DNA of 64,000 nt from Nemertoderma westbladi (taxonomy: Eukaryota > Xenacoelomorpha > Nemertodermatida > Nemertodermatidae), in the NCBI GenBank assembly GCA_032718475.1, contig JAUCBJ010008343.1, positions 1-64,000 of the forward strand, in the 5' to 3' direction. This document shows positions 22,068 to 33,631 of the stretch, piece by piece. Both the position numbers and the translations under genes were made by a program. Every line of letters begins with the position of its first letter. The stretch's first letter is position 1. The notes under the pieces are model-generated. The model made no database searches, was not told where the DNA came from, and worked only from the letters and a program-made list of their open reading frames with translations.

Positions 22068-22640
22068 ATTATTGGTCCCATTGGCCCGGCATTAGTGCAT
22101 ATGGTCCCATAGACCTGGCATTAGTATATATGGTCCCATTGACCCGGAATTAGTACGTGTGGTCCCATTGACCCGGCATTAGTACTTATTATGTACATTA
22201 GCACATAATGCTAATCAGACGTACGTAATGTGTACTCATATAATCCTAAATATGGTACTATGTACCCTTCTAATCCTAAATGTGGTACTATGTACCCTTC
22301 TAATCCTAAATGTGGTACTATGTACCCTTCTAATCCTAAAAAATTGTACCTATTATGTACTATCATTGGTCCCATTGACCCGGCGTTAGTGCGTATGTTA
22401 TTATGTATGTTAGTACAGGTGTACTCATCAGACATACGTATGTACGTTTGTACTCATCGAGTGTACATATTAATGTCCATCTATTCCTAAATATTATGTA
22501 CGTTAGTACAGGTGTACTCATCAGACGTACCTTCTATGTACGTTAGTACATTTGTACTCATCGGACGTATGTAATGTTCATCTAAACCTAAATAATATGT
22601 ACGTTAGTACAGATGTACTCATCAGACCCTACAGCTGTCA
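22068..22640. repeat. Composite cluster of three short tandem repeats
   Basis: First, about four copies of a roughly 37-base unit built on GGTCCCATTGACCCGGCATT (22068-22200). Then 3.3 copies of an exact 30-base unit, TAATCCTAAATGTGGTACTA plus TGTACCCTTC (22241-22340). Then several 60-75-base repeats built on GTACGTTAGTACAGGTGTAC and ACTCATCAGACGTAC (22370-22640). GTAC palindromes pervade all three. Non-coding. Confidence 0.8.
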
Positions 22641-23490
22641 TAGTGTTTCTATTCGCAGACGACTTATTAATTTACAGTGACACAAGGGAAGGACTGCAAG
22701 CGGCTTTAAAGGCAAGTACAGAATGGGTAGCACAAATAACGGTATGCAGGTCAATCTAACAAAAACAGAGATATTATTAAATTCGGAAGAGGAGGGAGGT
22801 TAGCAAAGGAGGATAGATTTTATTATAATAACAATCAAGTAAATATAGTCAATATAATTTACATTGCATATCTCGAAAGTTGTTTCTAAATCTCTATCAG
22901 GAATCCACTCTATAAAAGACACCAAATTATTATCACTTTCGACTGCTATCAAACTCTGAAAATATGTCCAATTGTATCCTACAGTCTGCCTATCATCTGG
23001 CCCTTCTTTGCAGCCACTAATTTACACTCTATCGACAGAATTAAATCTATTTTCCTGAAGCGCGTTCTAGGACTCCACAAGAACTCACGTAACCGACTAG
23101 TTAATTGCAATATCCCGCGAAATAAATTTCACTATAGACCTTAAAAGATTCCACAACCTCCCCACCACAACCGAATTCAACAAATACCAGGTAGTAATAT
23201 CTAACAAAATTGCGGATATCGATATCGATCCTGAATTCTGGAACACACCATCGCTAAATAATAATAGTTGGGTGTCAGCAAATAACCCTCAAAGACATGT
23301 AGTGACTAGGTATTCTGCATACAGGTATCATCACCTCATTTGCAATACAAAGGGTATCCGCACAAATTCCCCCGACTGCAGATGCAACCTACAGTATGCG
23401 GCTCCCACGCTTCCACGTATCACCTGCAGGGTTGTATCGACAGTACACGCAGTTTGTCGCAATGGTCAAAATAACTAACTTTTATTTTAT
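22641..23490 (+). pseudogene. Decayed LINE reverse transcriptase remnant
   Basis: Plus-strand pieces in shifting frames: VIVFLFADDLLIYSDTREGL (catalytic Phe-Ala-Asp-Asp), NNGMQVNLTKTEIL, KFGRGGRLAKEDRFYYNNNQ, DRIKSIFLKRVLGLHKNSRN, and a final Cys-containing stretch near 23380 (CRCNLQYAAP). Multiple frameshifts and stops make it dead. It is from a different LINE family than the copy at 19.7-20.8 kb. Confidence 0.75.
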
Positions 23491-23936
23491 TTTAATTCGA
23501 TTTTATACCCCGGCATATTGTTTGCTTTTTACACTATACAGTATGCAATAATCACGTTTTACCTTGTGTGCCAATACCATGGCTTATTTATTTAATATAA
23601 ATAGATAAATATAAGGGAAAACAAATAATCATCATAATCACAACATAATAATTATATTACATATGTATTTTATTATTACATATTACATTATAATTATTAA
23701 TTTATATAATATTATTCAACAACATGCATAATGTGCCAATGTTGGCATTAGTTACTACAATGATAGATACAGTAACTGAAATAGGATACTGAAAGTAAAC
23801 TGAGCAATCGTATCAACTATAGGCTAAAAAGTGACATAATTATAATGCACAAATATATTTCATTACCAAATTCGTATAAATATTAATTTCGAAAGTGAAA
23901 CAATTACAAATGAAGGGAAGGGGGGGGGGGATATGT

Positions 23937-24209
23937 CTAAGCAGTTAGCTCTAAAGCATTTTTGCGTAATTTCAGAGCTTTATAAATGAATAGGGATAGA
24001 TTTGTTATTACATTCGGCGAAGGCGATGACATAATCTTCTTAAATTTAAAGAGGGAAAGAAAACGTGAATTGTAGGGAGCTATGAAAATGTTGCGAATAT
24101 TTTGATAGGCTGGACAAACCAGCAAAAAATGAAACTCATCTTCCACCACATTTATTGAACACATCTGATAAAAACGTTCATTGCGATGGTACATGGTACC
24201 ACCTACCAA
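23937..24209 (-). pseudogene. LINE C-terminal zinc-finger fragment (copy in B)
   Basis: The minus-strand frame has the C-terminal Cys/His pattern of many LINE polyproteins: CSINVVEDEFHFLLVCPAYQ followed by IRNIFI. No reverse transcriptase remains upstream in this orientation. A near-identical fragment occurs at 41464-41863 in the duplicated segment, so the insertion predates the duplication. A G run (23930-23939) flanks it. Confidence 0.7.
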
Positions 24210-25146
24210 TCTCTACGCGCAGGTCATGCGAACAGCACCAAAACCAAGATAATGCATTGCGAAGGGTTGTCTTTTAGGTCTAAAAGGTAATTCTCAGGAT
24301 GAAAAGTGACTTTAACATAGAACTATCGCCCTTCGGCGATGCATAAATTGATTGATAATAATAAATTATCACTCAAACATTATGCGCGGGTTGTATTTCT
24401 AAATATACGAAAACAGAATGCAACATTCGACCAATTTGGAATTCTCCCGAGTCTACCTTTTATTTAAATTTAAATTACTAGAAATGCTTGTATATGGAAT
24501 CTTTTTAGAAAATCTCCATACAGCCATATGTCAACCATTTTCAGGTTCACTTTAACTCTTTATTACATGGAAATAAAAGAGCACATGGATATCATATGTA
24601 CTTATTGTATTGTACTACAACAGTACAGTACACGCACCGGTACAGCAGTACACATACCAGTACATCAGTACTGTATATATCAATAACAGTTTTTTTCTAA
24701 ATAAATACCCTACTTTGGTTCTTCATAATGAGATTAAAATTTTGCAAATTGCACCAAACATTATTATCCCACAACCAGTTTATGTACGTCATATGCATTA
24801 AATAAACAATGAAACACAGTAATATATAATAAAGTTATAAATCCAAAATAACTCACCCGCAGAGGCGTAGCGAGTGGTTTTGGAGTTAGTTTTTGTGCAT
24901 GCACAGTTTTATGCCCCCCGCCCCCTCCCTAAAAAACACTAAAAATATCATTATTCAAAGACATATATTTTTTAAGGGCACAATAATATGTTCTTAACAA
25001 TTAAAAATGTAGTAATATTATAAGGTAGTAAATAGTAATATTACTAGAAATACTAGTGGACTCTTAATTTTATACTAACTTTAGTATGTAATATAATGAA
25101 CCATATACATCTTAAAGATTTATTTTTCTGGCTTTTATTGCTGCAA
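24210..25146. other. Non-coding region shared with copy C
   Basis: Aligns by eye with 41870-42700. It includes a GTAC-rich microsatellite (CAGTACACGCACCGGTACAG, near 24627-24675) that is expanded in C at 42119-42205. No gene was recognised. Confidence 0.6.
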
Positions 25147-25388
25147 AATTGTATCAGTATCAGTAGTATCAGTATCAGTTTATCAGTATCAGTATCGGTA
25201 TCGGTATCGGTATCAGTATCGATATCAGTATCAGAATCGATATTGGTATTGGTATCGGTATTGGTATCAGTATCAGTGTCGGTGTTGGTGTCGGTGTCGG
25301 TATCAGTGTCAGTGTCAGTATTGGTATCAGTATCAGTATTAGTATCAGTATCGGTATCATTGTTGGTATCAGTATCAGTAGGCCTATC
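25147..25388. repeat. GTATCA/GTATCG hexamer microsatellite
   Basis: About 240 bases of imperfect hexamers (GTATCA, GTATCG, GTATTG, GTGTCG). Minus-strand frames read as Asp-Thr-rich and plus-strand frames as Ser-Val-rich; these are artefacts. The C copy retains only about 45 bases of it (42697-42745). Confidence 0.9.
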
Positions 25389-26470
25389 TTGATCGGACAG
25401 ACACTGTATGATGGTTCCATCACATTTGTGTCTACTGCTGATATGGTGACACAGATCCATTCTAAGTCTTAAGCGGAATCCTTCAGGGTGACACACTTGT
25501 ACCATTCTTATTCGTAATTGTGGTTGATTATGTTCTATGCAAGTCCTTAGAACGATTTAATAAGGATGGGTTGATGGTGACACCCCCTTACTGGCACAAG
25601 AAGTAGAGGAAATCCAGCAAAGTACCTTTCTGATCTAGACTTTGCTGATGACTTAGGGGTACTGTCAGAATCACTAGAGGGAGCCCAAAGGCTCCTCTGC
25701 TCTGACAAAAATCATGACAGTGAACCTTGAAATCCCTCAAGAATTGTCTGATCATAAGGGCAAAAGCTCTAGGGATAGGGACCTCTTGATTGAGCACGTG
25801 GATGACTTCTGGTACTTGTGATCATGGATTGTGTCAGTCGAAGACCTTCGAATATGAGAAGGCATGGGTAGCGTTATATACAGTAGTCTGTCTAGGATTT
25901 GGAAGTCACATACTGTACATAGAATAGAACGGAACCTTAAGGTTCTATTATTTATAGCAGTAGTAGTACAAGTACTCTGATATGGGAGTCCATGCTGGGG
26001 TCTAGCTACAGCGGATACCAAATCTTTGGATGGCACCATTACAAGAATGCTGTGCCGGGTTCATTTGTGTCACGCACAATGAACATATCTCCAATCACAA
26101 TCTATACAACATTGGAGATGTTCCATTAGTCTTCCCTAGCTTTACACTTAAACGGAACCGCCTTCGCTTTGCAGGACATTGCTTTCACCGTGAGGACCAG
26201 CCAGTGCATAAACTTGCGCTTTGGCAGCTTCATGGAGTGATTAATCATGGTGGACAGCCCATGACTTTATTGAGACGCATCTTAAAGAACGCTGGCCTTG
26301 AAGATGCAGATGATCTAGCAAATGTCATGGGTGATAGGGAGTTGTGGCAGCGCAATTTTGTTGATAAGCCGGCACAGAATTCATAATATATATAATGAAG
26401 CTGCAATGCAGCGTTGATCGTAGTAGTAGTAGTTGTTGTTGTTGTAGTAGTAGTGGCAGTAGTACTAGTA
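25389..26470 (+). mobile_element. Degraded LINE fragment (reverse transcriptase to 3' end)
   Basis: Pieces of the non-LTR reverse transcriptase in shifting frames: GILQGDTLVPFLFVIVVD near 25475, DLDFADDLGVLSES near 25635 (catalytic Asp-Asp). The C-terminal RNRLRFAGHCFHREDQPV then runs to the stop near 26385, followed by a TAG/TTG trinucleotide tail (26415-26470). It is the same family as 8821-9201 and 46761-47349. The 3' tail is also present at 43560-43612 in copy C, so the insertion predates the duplication. Confidence 0.8.
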
Positions 26471-28168
26471 GTATAACACTTTTACAACTATAAAAGCCAA
26501 ATTACAGTTTTCTTCAGTGGTGAAATATTTCATGATTCTGGTACTGTACTTACAGGGTACTTTTAACATTGTTTTCATCAAGTTTATATATATATATAAT
26601 ATACACATTCATTAAAAATAAATAAAAAAAACAACAAAGTTTTTGTGATGATGGATGGATATATTAGCAATTTCCCTTTCAGCCTGATCCATCACCTATA
26701 TCAACCTGTTTCTTTTTTACTTTGCAAAGATGTCTAATGACTCTTCCAAGAATATTTTCTCTATATATAAGAATCCACAGCAGCTCAATGAACTCGAATA
26801 CCGTTAGCAGACTCATACCAATCCACAGACCCAACGCACCTCCGATATTACTCAACAGATCTTGCCATTGGTATTTGGGTGACTCTATGATGGTAGTGAC
26901 ATCCATTGTCTGAAATCCAATCTCTATCTTGGCTATATTTTCTCTGAACTGGCTCAAAAACGAACCACTAAAGGCGTCATCGTCAACTTTTGAGTGTAAC
27001 TCTTGGAGACACTCTTGGTCAGCTGCACAAGCCTTATCTATGACACCCATGAGGAATTTTGTGAAACCTTTTGCATTTTCTTTCTTCAATAAATGTATAT
27101 TTATATGACCAAGATACTCTTTGGATGGCCACAAAGATTGACTGGAATAGGTTGTAAACTCGGTTTGGTTACATGCTTGTGGACAAACACAAAATGCACC
27201 GTTTTCATTGCTAGTGTGGTATTTGTCGCGAACTTCTTTAGGGCACTTTGTTTCCTTCTTAGAAACATCTGTTTCTGAAAGCTGCATACTTTAGCATCTA
27301 GAAAGTAGTCATCAACACATCCACATTCCTTTAACATAACTTTCTGCAGGCAAAACTGTTCACACAAGTGGTTATCGTAATCATATTTAACACTTTCAAA
27401 ATCGGTGTACTGATTTAGCAACCCTGCAAACTCTATATTCTGGGCACATTTTGTGTAAGGTTCCCCAGCAAGTATTCGAATGGTTTTTTTTATATTTATG
27501 TGAGTTCGTCTTCCTGGTACGATTGTTATACCATTTAAGAGAGGATGTGGTTCTACTGAAGGAGGATGTATAGTAACGCGGATACCAGTAGATCGAGACA
27601 TCAACCCTATGTATTCATCGGTTTCTACATTTAATGTCAATTTTAGAAGTTGTTCAGGATACTGCACATAATGACGGTTATCTGATGTTGTAGTGCCAGG
27701 CTTTTCGTAGTTGAATGTGAAACAGTTCCCGTAGTGTTTATTCTGAAATTTTAGAAACTCTTTACAAGGCTTACCAGCAAAACTGCAGTCCAACACCATG
27801 TCACTAAATTGGTGCCCCAATCTTGAAACCTATGAAACATAAATTTAAATTTAGTTTATTAATTTTAAGTAAAATTTAGATAGATACAAACAGTATTACA
27901 TTAATATGTTGACTTGTTTCTGGCATCAATTTTTACTGAGTAAGTCGATAATTAAGTCAAAACACTAAATACTTGAGTAGCCACACTTGTAAATATTGGC
28001 GATCGAGTGAGAGAATAGCGTGATGTATAAGTGAGTGAAGGAAGGTTGTGTCCAATTTGGAAGGGAAATAAGGGCGCCTTTAACAGCTTTGGATTAGTAC
28101 AGAGATAAATAATGTGTTGTTAACTGTAGATTAGATTAACCAGATGTTGGTGTTATTGTTTTATTTAT

Positions 28169-29906
28169 CGCAATAATTTTTATTGTCCGTTTAAATCCTT
28201 TTTTTGTCCTTTTTTTTGATTTTTTATGTCCTCCAAAAGTCTAATGTTAGGTTCCATGCTACCGGTTTCTCTACTGCTGTTCTCTCAGGCTATCAGTACC
28301 GGTATTAGTATATATAGCACTATTTTGCTGTATTGTATGTACAGATGTAGGTATAAAGCAGGTATTTCTGTATTTTAGTACCGGTACCGGCACCGGTACT
28401 GCTATAGGCCTACTATGTAGCCTACCATTTAAATACGGTAATGGTAGGCCTACCGGTTGTGCTAATAAATTTTAAATAATTGATAGGCCAAACTGGATTG
28501 CAGGATTGTGGAAAATGTGGATATACCTTTCACATAATTTAGGCCTATTACTGTATTAGTTTTATAATCAATAATGGATCATGACTACTGTCTGAGTAGT
28601 GTTACGGATAGCGGCACCACTACTTCCAACAGCACAGAAGGCCCGCCTCTGTAACCTGCCCCTTTCCCTCAATTAGTTAAATGATCGTTTATTGTTTTGG
28701 TTAGATAATCCCGCCTCTGTAACCTGCTCCTTTCCCTCAATTAGTAATGTTATCGTTTATTGTTTTGGTTAGAAAATCCCGCCTCTGTAGCCTGCTCCTT
28801 TCTCTCAATTGGTAATGTTATTGTTTATTGTTTTGGTTAGAAAATCCCGTCTCTGTAACCTGCTCCTTTCCCTCAATTAGTTAAATTATCTTTATTGTTT
28901 TGGTTAGAAAATCCCGCCTCTGTAACCTGCCCCTTTCCCTCAATTAGTTAAATGATCGTTTATTGTTTTGGTTAGAAAATTCCGCCTCTGTAACCTGCTC
29001 CTTTCCCTCAATTGGTAATGTTATCGTTTATTGTTTTGGTTAGAAAATCCCGCCTCTGTAACCTGCTCCTTTCTCTCAATTGGTAATGTTATTGTTTATT
29101 GTTTTGGTTAGAAAATCCCGTCTCTGTAACCTGCTCCTTTCCCTCAATTAGTTAAATTATCGTTTATTGTTTTGGTTAGAAAATCCCGCCTCTGTAACCT
29201 GCCCCTTTCCCTCAATTAGTTAAATGATCGTTTATTGTTTTGGTTAAAAAATTCCGCCTCTGTAACCTGTCCCTTTCCCTCAATTAGTTAAATGATCGTT
29301 TATTGTTTTGGTTAGAAAATCCCGCCTCTGTAACCTGCTCCTTTCCCTCAATAAGTTAAGTGATCGTTTATTGTTTTGGTTAGAAAATCCCGCCTCTGTA
29401 ACCTGCTCCTTTCCCTCAATTAGTTAAGTGATCGTTTATTGTTTTGGTTAGAAAATCCCGTCTCTGTAACCTGCTCCTTTCCCTGATTTGGTAAAGTGGC
29501 TGTTTATTGTTTTGGTTAGAAAACTCGGCATTAACCTGCTCCTTTCCATCAATTGGTAATTGTTTTTGGCTATAAAATGAGTGTTTTGCTACTTCATGTG
29601 GTAATCGATTATCGACAACAACCACAAACTATTAAATATAGAGTCTTTTTACCACAGGCGCATATGGAAATCTATCTCATAGTCTATAAATCATGGAATC
29701 ATGGAATGTTTTGGCACAGGCATAGTGAAATCAACTGTCTGACAGTCCAGAAATCTGCAGTCTGACAGTTTGAAGAAATACATACATAAAAAGTCATTAA
29801 AAGGACAATAAAAGTCATTAAAAGGACAACAAAAGTCATTATGCATAATTCGTAAAAAAAAAAATGACAAAAAAAGTCAAATAAAAGGACATAAAAAATC
29901 ACTGCC
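28169..29906. mobile_element. 1.74-kb insertion with TTTATTTAT target duplication (copy B only)
   Basis: The segment is absent from the matching place in copy C (about 45326), where TTTATTTATTGATGAG is continuous. In B, TTTATTTAT occurs on both sides (28160-28168 and 29907-29915), as expected for an 8-9-base target-site duplication. The ends are weakly inverted: TTTTTTTGTCCTTTTTTTTG with ATTTTTTATGTCCT on the left, and GGACATAAAAAATCACTGCC on the right. The inside carries the 68-bp minisatellite. It has no transposase and is probably a non-autonomous DNA element. Confidence 0.75.
28640..29560. repeat. 68-bp minisatellite, about 13 copies
   Basis: A 68-base unit (GCCTCTGTAACCTGC, then CCCTTTCCCTCAATTAGTTA, then TTTATTGTTTTGGTTAGAAA) is repeated about 13 times with 5-10 percent variation. 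Variants TTAGTTAAATGATC and TTGGTAATGTTATC recur at intervals, hinting at multi-unit amplification. It lies wholly inside the copy-B insertion; monomers also occur near 3.6 and 5.3 kb. Confidence 0.92.
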
Positions 29907-30158
29907 TTTATTTATTGATGAGATTGTATTTCGTATTTGGTAGTTTCATTCCCTGAGTTTAGGTTTCTACATCAAATATCACGTAACCCCTAATGGTGTA
30001 TTTGACTAATTGGTGTTATTATTTAGTACGTTGTCCTCAACGTAGTTGAGATAACTTTATTGGTATTATTGGTGAGGTACGTTATCATCAACTGAATTGG
30101 TGTGACTAGTTATTGGAGATCAATATACAACGCAAACTACAAAACCATTCGGTCTTGG

Positions 30159-30241
30159 GACGTTAGTGCCCGCGAGACATTAGTGCCCGCGAGACATTAG
30201 TGCCCGCGAGACATTAGTGCCCACGAGACATTAGTGCCCAT
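30159..30241 (+). repeat. Short array of GACATTAGTGCCCGCGA units (copy B)
   Basis: Five direct 17-base units in the intron of channel B. The orthologous place in copy C (45568-45816) has an enlarged array with inverted units. Confidence 0.9.
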
Positions 30242-32882
30242 TTAGCGACTTAGTTAGTTTATGTAATAAATACAACAGGCCAGGAATACATGATCCGCAT
30301 TTTTAGTTCCTGCTGTTGCAAACGAGTCGTTACTTTTTTCAAACTTCAAAGGTAATTTCCAGTCTTTAGTTCCCGCATCTCGTTATTTAACATTTTAATT
30401 TCAACTTGGATCTTTTAAGATTAATTAAAACATTTATTAACCTCAGCTAGACATGATAGATTTGCAATATGTGGTTTGGCGGTAAAGTGTTCAAGGAATG
30501 AAGATTAAACAACAGCGTTTGATTGTTTATAAATAACATTTGATTGAGTTATATACTTAATTTGTTTAACTTTACTGGAAACAGTGTGTAATAAAAAAAA
30601 ACAAGGTGCAGTACTATACAGTATAATCGTCCGAGGACGCCCTAACTTATATATTTTAGTTATGAATGAATGATTTCAAGAAAAATATTCAGTCGACTGT
30701 CTGACATTTTGTCGACGAATTAAAAGTAAAGTAGTACTTTTAGTTAATTAGATTAGTCTATGTTAATGGAGGAGGAATTCTTTATCTGAAATTGGCACTA
30801 TTTTGATAGAGCAGGTCCTGCTAGCTGGTAAGTGGGCTGGAAAACAGCTTAGTATCATTCTTTAGGTTATACTGTACATATATTCTTAACTTCATTGTTT
30901 GTATAAATGTACATTTGGTTGTAGGGAAGAGATAGGAAGATGATATACGTGTTACTTTCAGTTCAACGTGAGCGATATTAGGCGCGATTATTCCAATAAG
31001 AGACGCAATAAAACGCACCCCTCTTTGTTTACCGAAGTTTGGAGCGGAATATCTGGGACTTGCGGATATATTAGCGCATTACCACGCTAGGTTGGGTTTG
31101 ATAGACGCATTGTGCACCAACTAAATCTGACTCAACATGTGAGTGGTACTCACTTCTAGATTTGCCGGATTAGGATTCATTTGGGATTTAAATTCTTTCA
31201 CTTTAATTTATTTTAGAACATAGGTTAAGGGACTGAAAATAAATCTGTCATTACTATTTGCGGACAAAACATTAGCTAGGATATTTAACATCTAATTTGC
31301 TTATTAGAGATCGCCCTTGTGCACACCTCGAACTATGGATTGTCTGTCATTAGTGAGAGTTTATGTTCTTAGTAACAAATAAATTATTTCCTTCCAGAAG
31401 AGTGAGAGAGTAGTCTAGGGTTGGGCTACAGCTACACGTTGGTCGTATTAGCAATAGCTGTCTGTCTGTGGACAGGAAGATTATTAGTTCTTCCGCTGTT
31501 CGCGGGTGGATTAGCAGTGATTAGTGGATCTTAGTGGGAAGACACCGGCGGTTGAGACCGCATTTAGAACGGCTTGAGGTATTCGACCCTCGACCTCTGT
31601 TTCGAAACATCTAGCAAAGAAATCATTGACCCTTGAGAACCAAAATAAGAACAGTTGTGGATTCGGTTTCTATTTAACAGGGACTGCTTGCTGTATGGGT
31701 AGATTATTTGATAATATCGGCCTAATAGATTTTGGTTTATTTTATATGAATCTGGTACACATCGAACAGTAGATCCAATACGATATACATACAGCCCAAT
31801 ATATAATGTAGACCTACTGTACCTGTGATTTGGACAACATCGCCATATCTGACACATCATTAAAATCGAAATCGGTCGAGTTTTCCCAAGCTTCAAAGAA
31901 GACCCTTTCGACATTGGGCCCACCACAAGCTTCATCAACACCGTTTCCACAGTCATCTTGAAAATCACACCCCACATACTCATTGTAGCACAACATAGTA
32001 CCTGCGATTTCGAGGTTACAAGAGTATAATTCATCGTCAGATACATGTTTATCATCTGTCATGAACTCTACATCTTCACCATTTGCTGTCAAGTTCCTAA
32101 GGTATTCATTTCCAACAAGTTCCTTTGTATCACAGTTATATAAACAACCAATTTCATCCTTTTTATTCAAACATTCAGCCTCCCCATTGCAAACATTTTC
32201 TTTAGGTATGCATCTATCAAAATCTGTTCCACAATCGAACTGCAATGCATTGCAACTACTTGGTTCTGAAATATCTTTATTTAATTTGTATTTCTTTTTT
32301 GCATCATAAAATGTGGTAACGAAACTTTCTTTTGCGTAATCGTCTAGAGTAACCAAATCAGCAAATGGTCTATCGCTTTGAACTGTAGACGTGCGCGTTG
32401 TGTCGAATTCTACTGCACTCCTTCTGATGTTGTTCTCATTACAGATCGTTACTCCCGGAAATTCGATGAGAAATTCCTTTTTACTTTGAAAGGATACGGT
32501 TTTAGGCAAGTCTACATAGTCGATGAATAGCAAACAGACTTGTAGCAGATATCCGCTAATCCCACCCAGTAGCAACACCACCCATATATAGCGCCACAGA
32601 CGGTTGGGTGGGTTAACAGCCCTCGGTGCCCCATGGAGGGTGACACCTTCAAAGAACTTACTGCATATTTTAGATAGCGGTTGGTTTTCAGATTTGTTCA
32701 TCTTCGAACGGAAATTGATCTTTCTGGTATTCAGTGTTAGCCACTGGACAGCTGGTGGTCAATATTATTGAAATATTATATTGCTGTAGAGAATATGTAA
32801 TTAATGAATTATATTACCATCGATTTTTCTACATTGCAGCAGTACCCTTGTATACGGAATCCCACAACTGTCAAGGGCAAAA

Positions 32883-32985
32883 TATTAATAAAGGCAAATG
32901 CAAACTGCCATCAGGGCGAAATGCCCTCAGGGCAAAATATCCTCAGGGCAAAATCTCCTCAGGGCAAAATGTCATCAGCTCAAAA
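32883..32985 (+). repeat. Short tandem repeat CCTCAGGGCAAAATATC
   Basis: About five degenerate copies of a 17-18-base unit (CATCAGGGCGAAATGC, CCTCAGGGCAAAATATC, CCTCAGGGCAAAATCTC, CATCAGCTCAAAATTC), upstream of channel B and absent from the equivalent place in A. Confidence 0.7.
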
Positions 32986-33627
32986 TTCCCAAAGAATTTT
33001 GAAATAGCCTTCTTACTAAGGAAATTATTGAATTTTGTCTAAGTTTTATTAATATGTTGTCCCTGTCAGTGATGGGCTTCCGCAGGTTCTTGTGATTGAA
33101 ATTAATTAATTTTAGAATCAACAGCTGATCATGTGCTCTCTCAAAAACACTAAAGGAGCCACATGTCGAATCAGTTAATTTCCTGTTAGCTCATGTGAAT
33201 CTGAATGCCCCATTTACAAGTGCAAACTAAGATTTACAAGTGCACTTTTCTCAGACTCCAAATTTCGCTCTCAACCAGTATACACTTTTCCTAAATTTGA
33301 ACATCGTAACCAACCTTTAAGACCTACTTTTCGTGCAAGTCAGCTGGCATTACATCCCAAGCTCACGATCTTTCCAGCACTTATTACACAAGTTGTTGGT
33401 TCATTTAATTTTAAATTATACTGCTGCTTATACAGGTAACTATTAATTCTCCACTCGATATATCTGTTTCGTTTACCCCACGTCCTATTATTAATGCAGT
33501 GCATATTACTTAGTTATTTTATTGGCTCTGATGGAGCGGGCCTAACCCGGATTTCAAGTTCGAGATTGTTGGCGTTGATGTTATCTATAATTCTCCCAGA
33601 TTGCTAGTTAAAATTTTGTCACGGCAT
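32986..33627. other. Non-coding region
   Basis: Upstream of channel B. The first part resembles the 5' flank of channel A (TTAGAAT block near 33110). No gene was recognised. Confidence 0.5.
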
Positions 33628-33631
33628 TTAA

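Larger units (their letters stand above)
23608..32701. repeat. Segmental duplication, copy B (pairs with 41081-47954)
   Basis: Homology with the C copy starts at ATATAAGGGAAAACAAATAA (about 23610 and 41081). It continues with interruptions through the LINE-end fragment, the channel exon 2 and the intron, as far as about 31775 (47954 in C). Beyond that B continues into exon 1 while C does not. Copy-specific insertions are listed separately. Confidence 0.85.
26679..32701 (-). pseudogene. DEG/ENaC channel paralog B, frameshifted
   Basis: Two-exon gene on the minus strand: exon 1 at 32701-31823 (293 codons, open) and exon 2 at 27829-26679. Splice sites are the same as in paralog A. Exon 1 has the His-Gly motif, TM1, FPGVTICNEN, a full LDLa module (CIPKENVCNGEAEC) and the degenerate second one. 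Exon 2 is 1151 bases, one short of a multiple of three. Relative to A and C, one base is missing at about 27276-27277 (TTCTG-AAAG against TTCTGCAAAG), which shifts the frame just after the conserved VCSF and removes the rest of the core and TM2. The remainder after the break is otherwise well conserved, including GLWIGMSLLTVFEF. The lesion is recent, or an assembly or sequencing error. The intron is 4 kb, enlarged by a 1.74-kb insertion. Confidence 0.85.

Noticed and set aside
25053-25505. Asp-Thr repeat protein on the minus strand
   Set aside because: Translation of the GTATCA-type hexamer microsatellite.
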